From contig NZ_QURB01000004.1 in NCBI RefSeq assembly GCF_003402975.1, positions 212,955 through 276,954 on the forward strand: a stretch of 64,000 nt of DNA, in the 5' to 3' direction. The notes under the pieces are model-generated. The model had not been told where the DNA came from. It ran no database searches and was given only the letters and a program-made list of their open reading frames with translations. Positions 40,301 to 49,093 of the stretch are shown in pieces; position 1 is the first letter of the stretch; the number at the start of each line of letters is the position of its first letter. Both the position numbers and the translations under genes were made by a program. The stretch comes from Brumimicrobium aurantiacum. GTDB lineage: Bacteria; Bacteroidota; Bacteroidia; Flavobacteriales_D; Crocinitomicaceae.

Positions 40301-41672
40301 AAAAAATTCCGTTCCCTCCAACAGACTCTACTTCATTTGATTCCAAGTTCATTCTAGACAAACCTTTTCCTGACACAGAAAACCATAATGACTCGTAAGC
40401 ATTCTTAATAAAACTTACACTCTTTCCTTCAAACAATGCTAAAGGCTCATACAATTCAAGTTCACCTTTCATAAGTTTATACACCCCTTTGTTTGTGGAA
40501 ATAATATTCACACCATCTAGCACTGTCAATCCGCTAACAACAAGCTCTTTTAGATTTAGGTATTCATCCTCCTTCGATTCCTTTTCAATAAATGTTCCTT
40601 TACCTTTAGTAGAAATTAGCTTTTTTCCTTCATTCGTTTTTCCAACATAAACAATATGTGGTTCCTTATAGATCTCTGAACGATTTGAGAAGGTAAAAGG
40701 TTCTTGTGAAACACGATATACTCCGCTCACTGCAGATGTTACCCATATATCATTATTTCGATCGATTAGGATATCTGTAGGCTCTGTTATTTTAACGTCA
40801 GATTCTCTTGTAATTAATTTTAACTTTGAAGTCATGATATCATAAATCATGATGCGTCCTTGATTGGTCACAAAGGCAATAGAGCTATCTTTCAAATCCC
40901 ACTTAACGACTTCTTCATTGGCTTTTAGAACGCTCTCATTATTGGTTTTTACTACAATATTTTCGCTACCCACATTATCAATTGGTACAGACAATGTTTT
41001 ATAAAAATATTTATCGAGTATATAAAGACTATCATTCTTCTGATAAGCTGCCACAAAATTATTCACCGACAATTCATCAACACCTAGCCATTCATGGAGC
41101 CTCATAATAGAGTCATTCCGAATACAAAAATTTGAGTTAGAAGTAAAAATAAGCAGTTCGTCACCCAAGTCAGAACTCTCATAATATCTGAAATCACCTT
41201 CTTTTTTCACCCCCTTTTTACTATGAATAAGGACGCTATCCTTAAACATTTTTACTCCAGAAGTTTGCAACACAATATACCTCCCATTATGTATATTAAT
41301 AGCCTTACTACCTCTTAATTTTGTCTCAAAAGGTACCGCAGAAAGTCCCTGACTATTCAAAGAGAAGATACTTCTAAATCGTGTAGAAAATAAAATATCA
41401 TCCTTATGGAATGTTATATTATTGACATGGCGATTATTTCTACCTTGAATTTCAACTAAAGAATTAAAATCAGCTCCATCATACCGTAGTAATCCGGCTC
41501 CGTCTGTTCCAAACCAGATATAACCATCATTTGACTCTTCAACAGAGAGAATTGAAATCAAATTCATTCCCTCTTCGTGACTAAAATTCTTAAACGTATA
41601 ATTTTGGGCTACAGCTAAAGAACAGCTTGCAACCAGAAAAGAAACATATAAAATCCATTTTAGCAGCCTCAT
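37338..41672 (-). CDS. Hybrid sensor with beta-propeller, membrane module, two PAS domains and SpoIIE-type PP2C phosphatase
   Basis: 1444 residues. Order: signal peptide; a two-component-regulator-like beta-propeller to about 640 (SNDGYIWFGTDGAGLLRYDG, repeated DNDIWVTS and GTIWFSMDHG motifs); a Y_Y_Y domain at about 650-735; a membrane helix near 745; six more helices at about 785-935; PAS domains near 945-1050 and 1057-1190; and a SpoIIE/PP2C domain from about 1205. Metal-binding phosphatase residues are intact: VSGDFFW, SDCTGHGVPGS, FSDGYPDQFGG and TDDVTI. Unlike classic hybrid sensors of this phylum it has no histidine kinase, so the output is protein dephosphorylation, probably of a regulatory partner such as an anti-sigma antagonist. 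No partner gene is adjacent. Confidence 0.9.
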   Translation of the reverse strand: MRLLKWILYVSFLVASCSLAVAQNYTFKNFSHEEGMNLISILSVEESNDGYIWFGTDGAGLLRYDGADFNSLVEIQGRNNRHVNNITFHKDDILFSTRFRSIFSLNSQGLSAVPFETKLRGSKAINIHNGRYIVLQTSGVKMFKDSVLIHSKKGVKKEGDFRYYESSDLGDELLIFTSNSNFCIRNDSIMRLHEWLGVDELSVNNFVAAYQKNDSLYILDKYFYKTLSVPIDNVGSENIVVKTNNESVLKANEEVVKWDLKDSSIAFVTNQGRIMIYDIMTSKLKLITRESDVKITEPTDILIDRNNDIWVTSAVSGVYRVSQEPFTFSNRSEIYKEPHIVYVGKTNEGKKLISTKGKGTFIEKESKEDEYLNLKELVVSGLTVLDGVNIISTNKGVYKLMKGELELYEPLALFEGKSVSFIKNAYESLWFSVSGKGLSRMNLESNEVESVGGNGIFYNDAILNQDSSILYFITNKGIKQFDPITNKLEYFYSPENGDPVKGYVGNTAMDKFGTIWFSMDHGLFGIKSEDEIVKITAEKYLPSLLIYTLNADEFGDLIVGSNKGVTVIKISAEGNPLSSKTYNKENGFYGYETHMRASYHDEDGSVYLGTLGGLVTVRPEFFEKKRRLNKPIIASFKNKNIERFIDEDSVILIDSEDNSVLIEFKSVNTKSSFVTYKYRLLGGEEELSVWSEWSPEKEAVYNNLMAGNYVFEVKSSIEGESISETRTLPFNIDIPFYKNRWFIILITGLVVLLSILFLDRSSNFSKKNIILSRDVVADRSVAKSILAFGAFANTLGHIIVSRIDESIESHDLSAIIIGVIVLGLYLTLRFVDQKLNHARLYLTFGFLLLLGYNLAYVYISDIHPFYFLALILVTYIAPYTLEKLRSSVFVGLALGILSVAIIFFVDEAVFNRYVFLIGMAMIIFLMIYNSYLRNNSLEQLIFTSGVVNKGNALVIAFDKKGIISYSSENIEVLLGMKKSLKGQNILFLKEYQPTYNDMKSFSEVDLENNFSEGAIFVTPLITEGGEVAYYQWSCKQFSDELRVILGQDVTEKINLENYYELIVRNADDLIFQTDREGRFTFVNQKCCEVLDQSKVGLINSSFFKYVKPAFKNQLEDFFNEYLKENKKGGYQEFPVITATNELKWLGLNLTPMKKPGAKNVVTGFLGLARDITSTREANAIIKEQNKDITSSINYAKKIQFNMLPFHSDFERLFDEHCIFFQPKDIVSGDFFWLKDVGDKTVLVLSDCTGHGVPGSFMTLLGINILNQIVLESKIFDPGEILNQLDVRLAEVLPRDGANRLQDGMEAVVCVFDQHSNKVEYALAGGRFIITEKGSSNLEVIKGQIKHIGDVPFEKDFSYKTESLKLLSNQTLYLFSDGYPDQFGGDRNKKLTIKRFLSIMEETAQLNLDQQKKHLQKVFKDWIRDYPQTDDVTIIGVKGVKANKE

Positions 41673-41730
41673 AAAAAAGAAAAACTATCTTATAAAGCTA
41701 CAAAAAATACTGATAGTATTGTAAAAGTTT

Positions 41731-42882
41731 TTAATTCGAGACTACTTTTATAGAATTTTGAACTTCACGAGCTACTGATTTGGCTTGATCTATTTCATCA
41801 TTTGTAATGGTAATATGCCCCATTTTACGGTTTGGTTTTGTAGTTGGCTTTCCGTATAAATGTACATATACTCCTTTTCGAGATATTACATCTTCCATGC
41901 CTTGATAAACTGCTGGACCTTCGAACTTTTCATCACCCAACAAATTAATCATCACACCAGGAGTTATAATTGAAGTATCTCCTAAAGGGAGCCCTAATAT
42001 TGCACGTAAATGTTGTTCAAACTGTGAAGTATAATTACACTCAATCGTATGATGTCCACTATTGTGCGTTCTTGGAGCCACCTCGTTAACCAAAAGCTCA
42101 CCGTCTTTGGTCAAAAACAACTCTACAGCAAGTAACCCCACCATATCTAACTTTTCAATGACATCAACTGCCAAAACTGTTGCTTTTTCTTCAATAGACG
42201 GATCTATATTTGCTGGAGAAAAAAGGAATTCAACCAAGTTTAATTTTTCACTAAATTCACATTCAACGACTGGAAATGTTTGGACCTCTCCATGTTCATT
42301 TCTAGCAACGAGTACAGATAATTCTTTCTCAAAATCAACTTTTTCTTCGATTAAAGAAGGAGTGTCAAACGCTTTAGATGTAAAATCTGCAGTTGTATTT
42401 AAGGAAGTAACTCCTTTACCGTCATACCCTCCTTTTCTCATTTTTTGAATAAAAGGCAATTCATTTTCGTAATTACTTAGATTTTCCTTTTGATCGATTA
42501 AATGAAATGGAGCTGTTGGTATATTATTTTTTTTATAGAATTCTTTTTGAAGACCTTTGTCTTGAATCAATTTAAGAACTCTTGGTTGAGGAAAAACCTT
42601 AACACCCTCTTTCTCTAATTGCTCAAGCGCTTCAACATTGATGTGTTCGATTTCAACGGTGAGTACATCTTTATCTTTTCCAAAAGCAATCACATCGTCG
42701 TATGACTGAATATTTCCTTCTGTAAAATCATAAGCTAAAGTTCCACATGGCGCAGACTTTGACCTATCCATTGCATAAACATGAACATCAAAATTCATTG
42801 CAGACTGGATCATCATCCTACCGAGCTGTCCACCACCTAAAACACCTAACTTAAACGTATCACCGTACCATTTCTTAATCAT
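41731..42882 (-). CDS. purK: 5-(carboxyamino)imidazole ribonucleotide synthase
   Basis: ATP-grasp enzyme that carboxylates AIR to N5-CAIR in purine synthesis. 383 residues from the ATG at 42882. Seen: LGVLGGGQLGRMMIQSA at the N terminus, FIQKMRKGGYDGKGV for nucleotide binding, VEEKVDF-like EEKVDFEKELSVLVARN, and NEVAPRTHNSGHHTIE near the active site. It stands divergent from the hpt-adk-obg operon, which also concerns purine nucleotides. A TATCTTCG sequence 30-35 nt upstream is a near-consensus -7 box. Confidence 0.95.
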   Translation of the reverse strand: MIKKWYGDTFKLGVLGGGQLGRMMIQSAMNFDVHVYAMDRSKSAPCGTLAYDFTEGNIQSYDDVIAFGKDKDVLTVEIEHINVEALEQLEKEGVKVFPQPRVLKLIQDKGLQKEFYKKNNIPTAPFHLIDQKENLSNYENELPFIQKMRKGGYDGKGVTSLNTTADFTSKAFDTPSLIEEKVDFEKELSVLVARNEHGEVQTFPVVECEFSEKLNLVEFLFSPANIDPSIEEKATVLAVDVIEKLDMVGLLAVELFLTKDGELLVNEVAPRTHNSGHHTIECNYTSQFEQHLRAILGLPLGDTSIITPGVMINLLGDEKFEGPAVYQGMEDVISRKGVYVHLYGKPTTKPNRKMGHITITNDEIDQAKSVAREVQNSIKVVSN

Positions 42883-43033
42883 CACTCTTCAATTTTCTAA
42901 AAATAAGTGCGAAGATACAGAAGGGAATTAAAGAATTTAAACTTTCGGTTAAAAAATTGCTTGTCAATTCATAAACACTTTACTTAAATAAACAATTATG
43001 CAGTTAGAGAACATTTTAAATCTTTAAAAATAT

Positions 43034-43041
43034 TATCTTTG
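43034..43041 (+). promoter_or_regulatory. Promoter -7 box of the hpt-adk-obg operon
   Basis: TATCTTTG ending 23 nt before the hpt GTG. No TTG occurs at 17-23 nt spacing, so only the -7 element is convincing. Confidence 0.6.
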
Positions 43042-43064
43042 TAGAAAGTACAAATTAAGAAGAA

Positions 43065-43592
43065 GTGCAAATAGAAGATAAGAAATTCGAATTATATCTT
43101 TCTGAGGAAAGGATTCAGGAATCAATTAAGGAAGTAGCAAATCGAATAAACGAAGATTATAAAGGTGAGAAAATCATTTTTGTTGGAGTTTTAAATGGCG
43201 CATTTATGTTTGCTGCCGATTTAATGAAAAACATTGCACTTGATTGTGAGATATCTTTTGTTAAAGTTTCTTCTTATAAAGGAACGTCTAGCACAGGGCA
43301 AGTCCACGAGTTAATAGGATTAAGTACGGACATTAAAGATAAGCATGTTGTAATTTTGGAAGACATTGTTGATTCAGGATTAACTCTGAGTAAATTGTAT
43401 TCTATGATTGATCATAATTCACCAACTTCTGTGGAGGTTGCAACACTTTTATACAAGCCTGACGCATTCAAAGGAAAATATCCACCTAAATATGTAGGAA
43501 TTGAAATTCCGAATAAATTCATTGTTGGATATGGATTAGACTATCTAGAACAAGGTAGAAACACAAGAGACATTTACCAGATAACAGAATAA
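43065..43592 (+). CDS. hpt: Hypoxanthine phosphoribosyltransferase, GTG start
   Basis: Salvages hypoxanthine or guanine with PRPP to the nucleotide. 175 residues. The PRPP-binding loop VVILEDIVDSGLTL (95-108) is intact, with GVLNGAFMFAADL upstream and KVSSYKGTSSTGQV, the flexible catalytic loop. Starts with GTG at 43065. First gene of a tight plus-strand operon: 7 nt to adk, 2 nt to obg, then an overlap. Confidence 0.94.
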   Translation: MQIEDKKFELYLSEERIQESIKEVANRINEDYKGEKIIFVGVLNGAFMFAADLMKNIALDCEISFVKVSSYKGTSSTGQVHELIGLSTDIKDKHVVILEDIVDSGLTLSKLYSMIDHNSPTSVEVATLLYKPDAFKGKYPPKYVGIEIPNKFIVGYGLDYLEQGRNTRDIYQITE

Positions 43593-43599
43593 AACATAT

Positions 43600-44178
43600 A
43601 TGTTAAACTTAGTATTATTTGGGCCTCCAGGAGCTGGAAAAGGAACCCAATCAACAAAAATCATCAATAAATTTGGTTTAATCCATCTTTCAACTGGTGA
43701 CATCTTTAGAGCCAATATTGGAAATCAAACAGAATTAGGAAAACTAGCCAAGTCATATATTGATAAAGGTCAGTTGGTACCAGATGAAGTAACGATCAAC
43801 ATGTTGAAATCTGAAGTTGAAAAAGCGGACAATCCAAAAGGATTTATTTTCGATGGATTTCCAAGAACTACACCACAAGCGGAGGCTTTGGATAAGTTCT
43901 TAGAGGAAAAAGGAACCAAGATTGCAGGAATGATTGCCTTGGAGGTACCAGAAGATGAATTAAAAGAAAGGTTACGTAAAAGAGCTATTGACTCTGGACG
44001 TACAGACGATGCGGATCCAAAAATCATTGCAAACAGAATTTCTGTTTACAACAGTGAAACAGCGCCTGTAAAAGATTTCTATAACAAACAAGATAAGCTT
44101 CACAACATTAATGGTTTAGGAGGAATTGAAGAAATTTCTAATGAAATCGTTAAAACAATTGATTCAATAAAAGACTAG
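43600..44178 (+). CDS. adk: Adenylate kinase, short-LID form
   Basis: Balances ATP, ADP and AMP. 192 residues. P-loop [10 protein letters not shown] (8-17), AMP-binding [10 protein letters not shown] and [11 protein letters not shown], and [16 protein letters not shown] with a short LID loop in place of the long zinc-type LID of the roughly 214-residue enzymes. The short form is usual in Bacteroidota. 2 nt upstream of obg. Confidence 0.97.
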   Translation: MLNLVLFGPPGAGKGTQSTKIINKFGLIHLSTGDIFRANIGNQTELGKLAKSYIDKGQLVPDEVTINMLKSEVEKADNPKGFIFDGFPRTTPQAEALDKFLEEKGTKIAGMIALEVPEDELKERLRKRAIDSGRTDDADPKIIANRISVYNSETAPVKDFYNKQDKLHNINGLGGIEEISNEIVKTIDSIKD

Positions 44179-44180
44179 TA

Positions 44181-45173
44181 ATGGCTTCTGATAACTTCGT
44201 TGATTACGTAAAAATACATTGCCGATCTGGAAATGGTGGTGGAGGTTCTCGTCATATGAGAAGAGAACGACATGTACCAAAAGGTGGTCCTGATGGTGGT
44301 GATGGTGGTCGTGGTGGTCACGTAATCATCCGTGGAAACAAACAAATGTGGACATTACTGCATTTAAAATTTCACAAACACATCAAAGCTGAACACGGTA
44401 AGAATGGTTCTGGTCAACAAAAGACTGGAGCTGAAGGAGACGATGTTTATGTTGATGTACCTATTGGAACAATTGTTCGAGACGCTGAAACGAATGAGAT
44501 TCTTTTTGAAATCGACGAAGATGGCCAAGAAAAAATCCTTAAAAGAGGTGGAAAAGGTGGACGTGGAAATACATATTTCAAAAGTTCTACTAATCAAGCC
44601 CCTGACTATGCACAACCCGGAGGGGATTGCGAAGAAGGATGGTCTATTTTAGAATTAAAGGTACTTGCTGATGTTGGTTTAGTAGGGTTCCCAAATGCAG
44701 GAAAAAGTACTCTACTCTCAGTATTAACTGCAGCAAAACCAGAAATAGCAAACTATCCATTTACAACCTTACGTCCAAATCTTGGAATCGTGAGCTACCG
44801 TGGAAGTCGCTCCTTTGTGATGGCAGATATTCCTGGTATTATTGAAGGAGCTCACGAAGGAAAAGGACTAGGATTAAGGTTCTTAAGACATATTGAACGT
44901 AACTCTCTCTTACTATTTATGGTACCGGCAGACAGTGATGATATTGCTAAAGAGTACGAAATATTAGTTAATGAGTTAAGACAGTACAATCCAGAACTAC
45001 TCGATAAAGAAAGGCTATTAGCTATTACAAAGTCTGACATGTTAGATGACGAATTAAAAGCTGAAATAAAAGAAGAGTTACCAGATGTTCAATCATTATT
45101 TATCTCTTCAGTTGCTCAACAAAATCTTAATGAGTTAAAAGATCTAATCTGGAAAACATTAGCAAATGATTGA
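44181..45173 (+). CDS. obg: GTPase ObgE/CgtA
   Basis: Ribosome-associated GTPase needed for 50S maturation. 330 residues: glycine-rich Obg fold (1-160, [18 protein letters not shown]), then a G domain with GFPNAGKST (169-177), [12 protein letters not shown], and TKSD. There is no C-terminal OCT domain, so this is the short form. The C terminus overlaps the PAP2 start by 8 nt. Confidence 0.97.
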   Translation: MASDNFVDYVKIHCRSGNGGGGSRHMRRERHVPKGGPDGGDGGRGGHVIIRGNKQMWTLLHLKFHKHIKAEHGKNGSGQQKTGAEGDDVYVDVPIGTIVRDAETNEILFEIDEDGQEKILKRGGKGGRGNTYFKSSTNQAPDYAQPGGDCEEGWSILELKVLADVGLVGFPNAGKSTLLSVLTAAKPEIANYPFTTLRPNLGIVSYRGSRSFVMADIPGIIEGAHEGKGLGLRFLRHIERNSLLLFMVPADSDDIAKEYEILVNELRQYNPELLDKERLLAITKSDMLDDELKAEIKEELPDVQSLFISSVAQQNLNELKDLIWKTLAND

Positions 45174-45750
45174 ATGGCTTAAGGAAATTGAACAAACTGT
45201 TTTAATTGCGATTAATCAGTCACACACTCCTTTTTTGGATGAATTCATGTGGTTGGTGAGTGATAAGTTTATTTGGTTTCCTTTATACATTCTTCTATTT
45301 GTTTTAGTTTATGTAAAGTACTCCCTCAAACACGCATTGTGGTTCACCTTGTTTGGATTTGCTGCGGTGGGATTTGCAGATTTTACTGCCAACTTCGGCT
45401 TCAAACATACCATTATGAGATATCGCCCTTCTCACCATCTCACGTTGGGCGAGCAACTAAGGTTCTATGAAACAAGACCTGGAAATTTCTACAAAGGAGG
45501 ACAATATGGTTTCATTTCGGGACACGCTACTAATTCATTCGTAATCGCGTGTATGTTTATACTTCAATTGAAGTCCAAATTTAAATATATTGCTCCTTTA
45601 TTAATATTTTGGGCATTATTGGTGAGCTACAGCAGAATGTATCTGGGTGTCCACTATCCTTCAGATATTATTGGAGGTACAATTTGGGGCACATCAGTTG
45701 CTTTTGTCTTTCATTACTTTTATAGACGAACCATTCAAAATAGAACTTAA
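45166..45750 (+). CDS. PAP2-family membrane phosphatase
   Basis: 194-residue integral membrane protein with about five to six helices and the three phosphatase motifs: KHTIMRYRP (KX6RP), SGHA, and [12 protein letters not shown] (SRX5HX3D). Family members dephosphorylate undecaprenyl pyrophosphate, phosphatidylglycerol phosphate or lipid A; substrate cannot be fixed here. It starts inside obg and its stop codon is separated by one base from the stop of the opposing acyltransferase gene. Confidence 0.92.
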   Translation: MIEWLKEIEQTVLIAINQSHTPFLDEFMWLVSDKFIWFPLYILLFVLVYVKYSLKHALWFTLFGFAAVGFADFTANFGFKHTIMRYRPSHHLTLGEQLRFYETRPGNFYKGGQYGFISGHATNSFVIACMFILQLKSKFKYIAPLLIFWALLVSYSRMYLGVHYPSDIIGGTIWGTSVAFVFHYFYRRTIQNRT

Positions 45751-45751
45751 A

Positions 45752-47074
45752 TTAAGCAACTGGAATTAGACGGTCAATTTCATTTTCAATTTCATTTCGC
45801 ATTTCTGCAATTTTTGACACATCTGACTTTTCAAGCACATTCATCTTTTGATGTTTAGATTTAACCTTAAACCAATTGTAGGCAATAACACCAGATAATG
45901 GAATAACCGTCAGGTAATAAAGCATTGCTAAAGCTCCGTCCATACCCAAAAGCGATTTCATTAAAAAGATAATAGGTAAGTTATAAATACAAATAGCCAC
46001 AAAACCAAGCAACATCTTCACACTTCCCCAAAAAACTCTTCTTTTAAAGGATTTCTCTACGAAGTTTTTAATAAAACGATAAGGTAAATAACAATGAATT
46101 AAGCCCAAAAGCATTACAGGGAATAAAGCAATAAGGTAGAAAAGATCTTGATTTTTCTTGCGTTGATCAGAAAGAACTTTATATAATGGTGTCTCTTCAA
46201 CACCCTCTTCCTTTTGAAGATTAAAATACGCTTCTAACTTCGCTTTTAACTTCATCAATTCTTCATTATTTTCTACATCTACTTTATTAAACCAATCGGC
46301 TAATCTCTTCGCATAATTCCACCTTTTCAATAAAGGAATATTGAAATCACTATCATTTGCATTCATCCCTTTTCTAGTGATACGCATTACATTTTCATGA
46401 AAGGGTGCTACTTTTTCATTACGAACATCAACAATTTGATCTCGCATTTGAAGTTCCATTTTCAAAGTTAACTCATGAATAATTTTATTTGGATCTTTTT
46501 CATAATCTTTTCTGTAATCATTTAAACAAATCGGATCACCGTTAGAAATCACTAAATCACTACCCAATTGATTTGGATCTGCAAAGCTAGACCCCACAGC
46601 TTGAAGGTATATTTTTTTCTTCCAATCTATTTTTTCTAATGCAGTAAAACCAATTCTTACAGCACCTTTTTTAATCGGTTTCAATCTTCGAATAAAAACA
46701 TTATCTGTAAATCCTTCAGAGAAAACTATAAGCCCTCGACCATTCTTTAAAATTGTAGCGCATTTATCGAAAACTTTTTCATTTTTCTTTTTTGTATCTA
46801 CACCATCCTGTTGACGATATATTGGTAACATGTGTGCTGCCCAAAGTATCGGTTTTAAAAAAGGTTTAAAGACATCCGATCTTGTCATAAAGAATGTAAT
46901 CGGTTTTTGACTTCCAACCACAGCTAGAGGATCCATAAATGAAGATGGATGATTACACATAAATATGGTTCTAGTAAATCGCTTTTGTGGAGCGTTTACA
47001 ATTTTTTTTCTAGGATAATAAACCCAAAGGGTAAGTTTTAAAATGAATTTTGTAATGATATACAGTATCCTCAT
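45752..47074 (-). CDS. PlsC-like glycerolipid acyltransferase with C-terminal membrane domain
   Basis: 440 residues from the ATG at 47074 (MRILYIITKF). The N-terminal half is a glycerophosphate acyltransferase fold with NHPSSFMDP, VFSEGFTD and LQAVGSSFADPNQLGSDL. The first motif spaces His and Asp by five residues rather than the four of classic PlsC, as I recall for a related NHxNxxxD subgroup. The C-terminal third holds about four hydrophobic helices, absent from simple PlsC. Likely role: adding acyl groups to glycerol phosphates at the inner membrane; substrate uncertain. Own promoter upstream. Confidence 0.82.
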   Translation of the reverse strand: MRILYIITKFILKLTLWVYYPRKKIVNAPQKRFTRTIFMCNHPSSFMDPLAVVGSQKPITFFMTRSDVFKPFLKPILWAAHMLPIYRQQDGVDTKKKNEKVFDKCATILKNGRGLIVFSEGFTDNVFIRRLKPIKKGAVRIGFTALEKIDWKKKIYLQAVGSSFADPNQLGSDLVISNGDPICLNDYRKDYEKDPNKIIHELTLKMELQMRDQIVDVRNEKVAPFHENVMRITRKGMNANDSDFNIPLLKRWNYAKRLADWFNKVDVENNEELMKLKAKLEAYFNLQKEEGVEETPLYKVLSDQRKKNQDLFYLIALFPVMLLGLIHCYLPYRFIKNFVEKSFKRRVFWGSVKMLLGFVAICIYNLPIIFLMKSLLGMDGALAMLYYLTVIPLSGVIAYNWFKVKSKHQKMNVLEKSDVSKIAEMRNEIENEIDRLIPVA

Positions 47075-47104
47075 GACTTGATTATAACTTATAAACAAAA
47101 GCTA

Positions 47105-47133
47105 CAAAATTAATCTTTTTAGGATATCATCAA
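47105..47133 (-). promoter_or_regulatory. Bacteroidota-type promoter of the PlsC-like gene
   Basis: TTG, 18 nt, then TAATTTTG on the minus strand, about 30 nt upstream of the chosen ATG. This supports 47074 over the more upstream 47098, which would leave almost no leader. Confidence 0.7.
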
Positions 47134-47177
47134 ATAAAAATGTACAAATGACAATAAAGGGAATTAAAAAGAAGAAA

Positions 47178-48431
47178 CTAAAATTTTAATTTTAAAATAT
47201 TCCCATTGTTGAACTCTTGGACAAATCGACCATCTAATTGATCAACTAAGGCAGATATCAAGGTTAAACTCACCTCATCACTTTCAAAATCTTCTGTAAT
47301 ATTTGAAAATTGAATATTTGAATTATCAGACAAACAAATACAGTATGCATAATCACCTTCTTGTTCTTTTGTTAAATTTAATTCTAAATGTACAGTTGTG
47401 TCTGAAGGTAAATGAGCGAACCAATAATAATACATTTCAGTAATATACAAACCTAAAGGAACAAGAACGTCAGCACCAAAATGTTCAAACTCGGCTTTAA
47501 CGTCAATCTCAAAGTTATTGCCAGTCAAGGAGCTTTTCAAATAACTAATCAAATCATATAAATACGAATTGATATTCACAAGATTCACCTCAATTGATTT
47601 ATAAACATTTTTATAAATTAATGCCATCGCTTGAACACGATTATGAACTTCTTTAAGCGAACTAATTGATTCTGATTTTTCTTGAGCTAAATACAATCGA
47701 AGAATACTCGAAATAATTTGAAGATTATTGGTTACTCGGTGATTCACCTCTTGAATTAAAGACTCTTGACGTTCATGTTGATACTTCAAGGTAGAGTATT
47801 GCTCGGATAAGGTATCTATTGCAATATCTAAATCTGAACTTTTCTTCTGAATTACAATCTCTAACTTTTCCTTAACAGCTTCAAGCTCCTTTGTCTCTTG
47901 AATTTTCACCAATGCACCAACAGCAATGGAGGTAATAACTTCCAATATTTTCTGATGATGAACTTTGTAAAAATATTTTTCTGGATGCTCACTAGTAATT
48001 ACAGCATACACCACATTATTAATTTTTACTGGTACCACAAGTTCAGAACCCGCTTGAACAATATCCAAAAGATAATTACTACTTTTTGTTACATCATCAA
48101 CCAACAGTGTCTCTCCTGTCTGAGCCACAGTTCCTGCATGTCCCTGACCAAAATCTAATTCAATAGAATTTGAAACTCCAAGTGACGAATATTTTGAAGA
48201 ACCTAAAGATGCAACTTGTTTTAATCTCTTTTGTGAATTATCAACCTTATATATCACACAATCCAGAAAATCCATCTGGCGCGCAACTTCATTGGCTAAT
48301 ATTTTGAAAATTTCTACTTCTGATTTTGCCGAAATAATATCTTGACTGAATTGATGAATTACATCAATAAACAAAGTAATCTTAACAGGATCCTCCTCCT
48401 TATCAACGCTATTTAATAAATCAATCGACAT
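47178..48431 (-). CDS. GAF-domain, LytS/HisKA_2-type histidine-kinase homologue with degenerate ATP-binding domain
   Basis: 417 residues, no membrane helix, so cytosolic. A GAF domain (about 25-175, GQGHAGTVAQTGETLLVDDV) is followed by a coiled coil (about 180-225) and a HisKA_2 phosphoacceptor box QEVNHRVTNNLQIISSIL with His231. The catalytic domain then departs from the family: where kinases have a Glu-x-x-x-Asn N box, it reads LGLYITEMYYYWFAH, with the Asn replaced by Tyr; the G1 box is DNSN instead of DNG-x-G; and the G2 glycines are absent (VSLTLISALVDQLDG). The His survives, so it could be a phosphorelay or sensory dimer rather than an active kinase. No response regulator gene is adjacent. 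Confidence 0.82.
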   Translation of the reverse strand: MSIDLLNSVDKEEDPVKITLFIDVIHQFSQDIISAKSEVEIFKILANEVARQMDFLDCVIYKVDNSQKRLKQVASLGSSKYSSLGVSNSIELDFGQGHAGTVAQTGETLLVDDVTKSSNYLLDIVQAGSELVVPVKINNVVYAVITSEHPEKYFYKVHHQKILEVITSIAVGALVKIQETKELEAVKEKLEIVIQKKSSDLDIAIDTLSEQYSTLKYQHERQESLIQEVNHRVTNNLQIISSILRLYLAQEKSESISSLKEVHNRVQAMALIYKNVYKSIEVNLVNINSYLYDLISYLKSSLTGNNFEIDVKAEFEHFGADVLVPLGLYITEMYYYWFAHLPSDTTVHLELNLTKEQEGDYAYCICLSDNSNIQFSNITEDFESDEVSLTLISALVDQLDGRFVQEFNNGNILKLKF

Positions 48432-48607
48432 GTAGTACTTGTAATTAAATGAGCAAGTTATGAATTAATTACGAAGTAATATCAAAACAATATGGATTCT
48501 GAATAAACTTTTCGACCAATACCCAAAAACTTCCGTTAAACACCAGCTATTTTTTAGCTAAATTAACTTTATAGGCTAAAAAAGGTTATAATTATAATGA
48601 GATAATA

Positions 48608-48973
48608 CTACTTCTCCTTAGCTTTTAAAAGAACAAGAAATTCTATTACTGGTGGAATTAATAGAAATAAAGACCCCCATCTTGTAACGGAAAAAACCCA
48701 ATCTCCTTCTACAGAAAAAAGAGGTAATGGAATTATTATCGCAATTATACCTATATAATATAACCAATTGTACCACGGCATTACTTTCTGTAAATATCGT
48801 TTAACGAATTGGATCGCAAGATAAACAATAACCGCAACAAGGATGGCTGTTGGTAAATTACGAAGATCTGCAATTTGATCAGCACTCACATAATAAAAGA
48901 ACACGTAAATTGCTGAAATCATAAGAAAGATCAACATTAAAAAATTTAATCCGCGTTTGAGTTTACTTTTCAT
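48608..48973 (-). CDS. Four-helix membrane protein, unknown
   Basis: 121 residues with four hydrophobic segments (about 10-28, 42-59, 68-84, 93-116) and a basic N terminus and C terminus. I do not recognise a family. A consensus promoter lies directly upstream, which supports that it is a real, separately transcribed gene. It is divergent from the M28 peptidase gene and precedes the GAF protein gene on the same strand after 176 nt in which I see no gene. Confidence 0.65.
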   Translation of the reverse strand: MKSKLKRGLNFLMLIFLMISAIYVFFYYVSADQIADLRNLPTAILVAVIVYLAIQFVKRYLQKVMPWYNWLYYIGIIAIIIPLPLFSVEGDWVFSVTRWGSLFLLIPPVIEFLVLLKAKEK

Positions 48974-48993
48974 AATTAGAAATTGTTTCTATA

Positions 48994-49022
48994 CAAAGTT
49001 AATCGAATCTAAAAGATTTCAA
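48994..49022 (-). promoter_or_regulatory. Bacteroidota-type promoter of the four-helix membrane protein gene
   Basis: TTG, 18 nt, then TAACTTTG on the minus strand, 21 nt upstream of the start codon. Confidence 0.7.
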
Positions 49023-49093
49023 AGTGTGCATCCTTTCATCTCCATTTAAAGACTAATATTTTATTCTTATTTTGCGCCTAAAAACTTAATAAA

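Noticed and set aside
48550..48583. TTTTTTAGC/GCTAAAAAA inverted repeat as terminator of the 48608 gene
   Set aside because: The T run is in the 5' arm and no T run follows the 3' arm, so it does not fit an intrinsic terminator.
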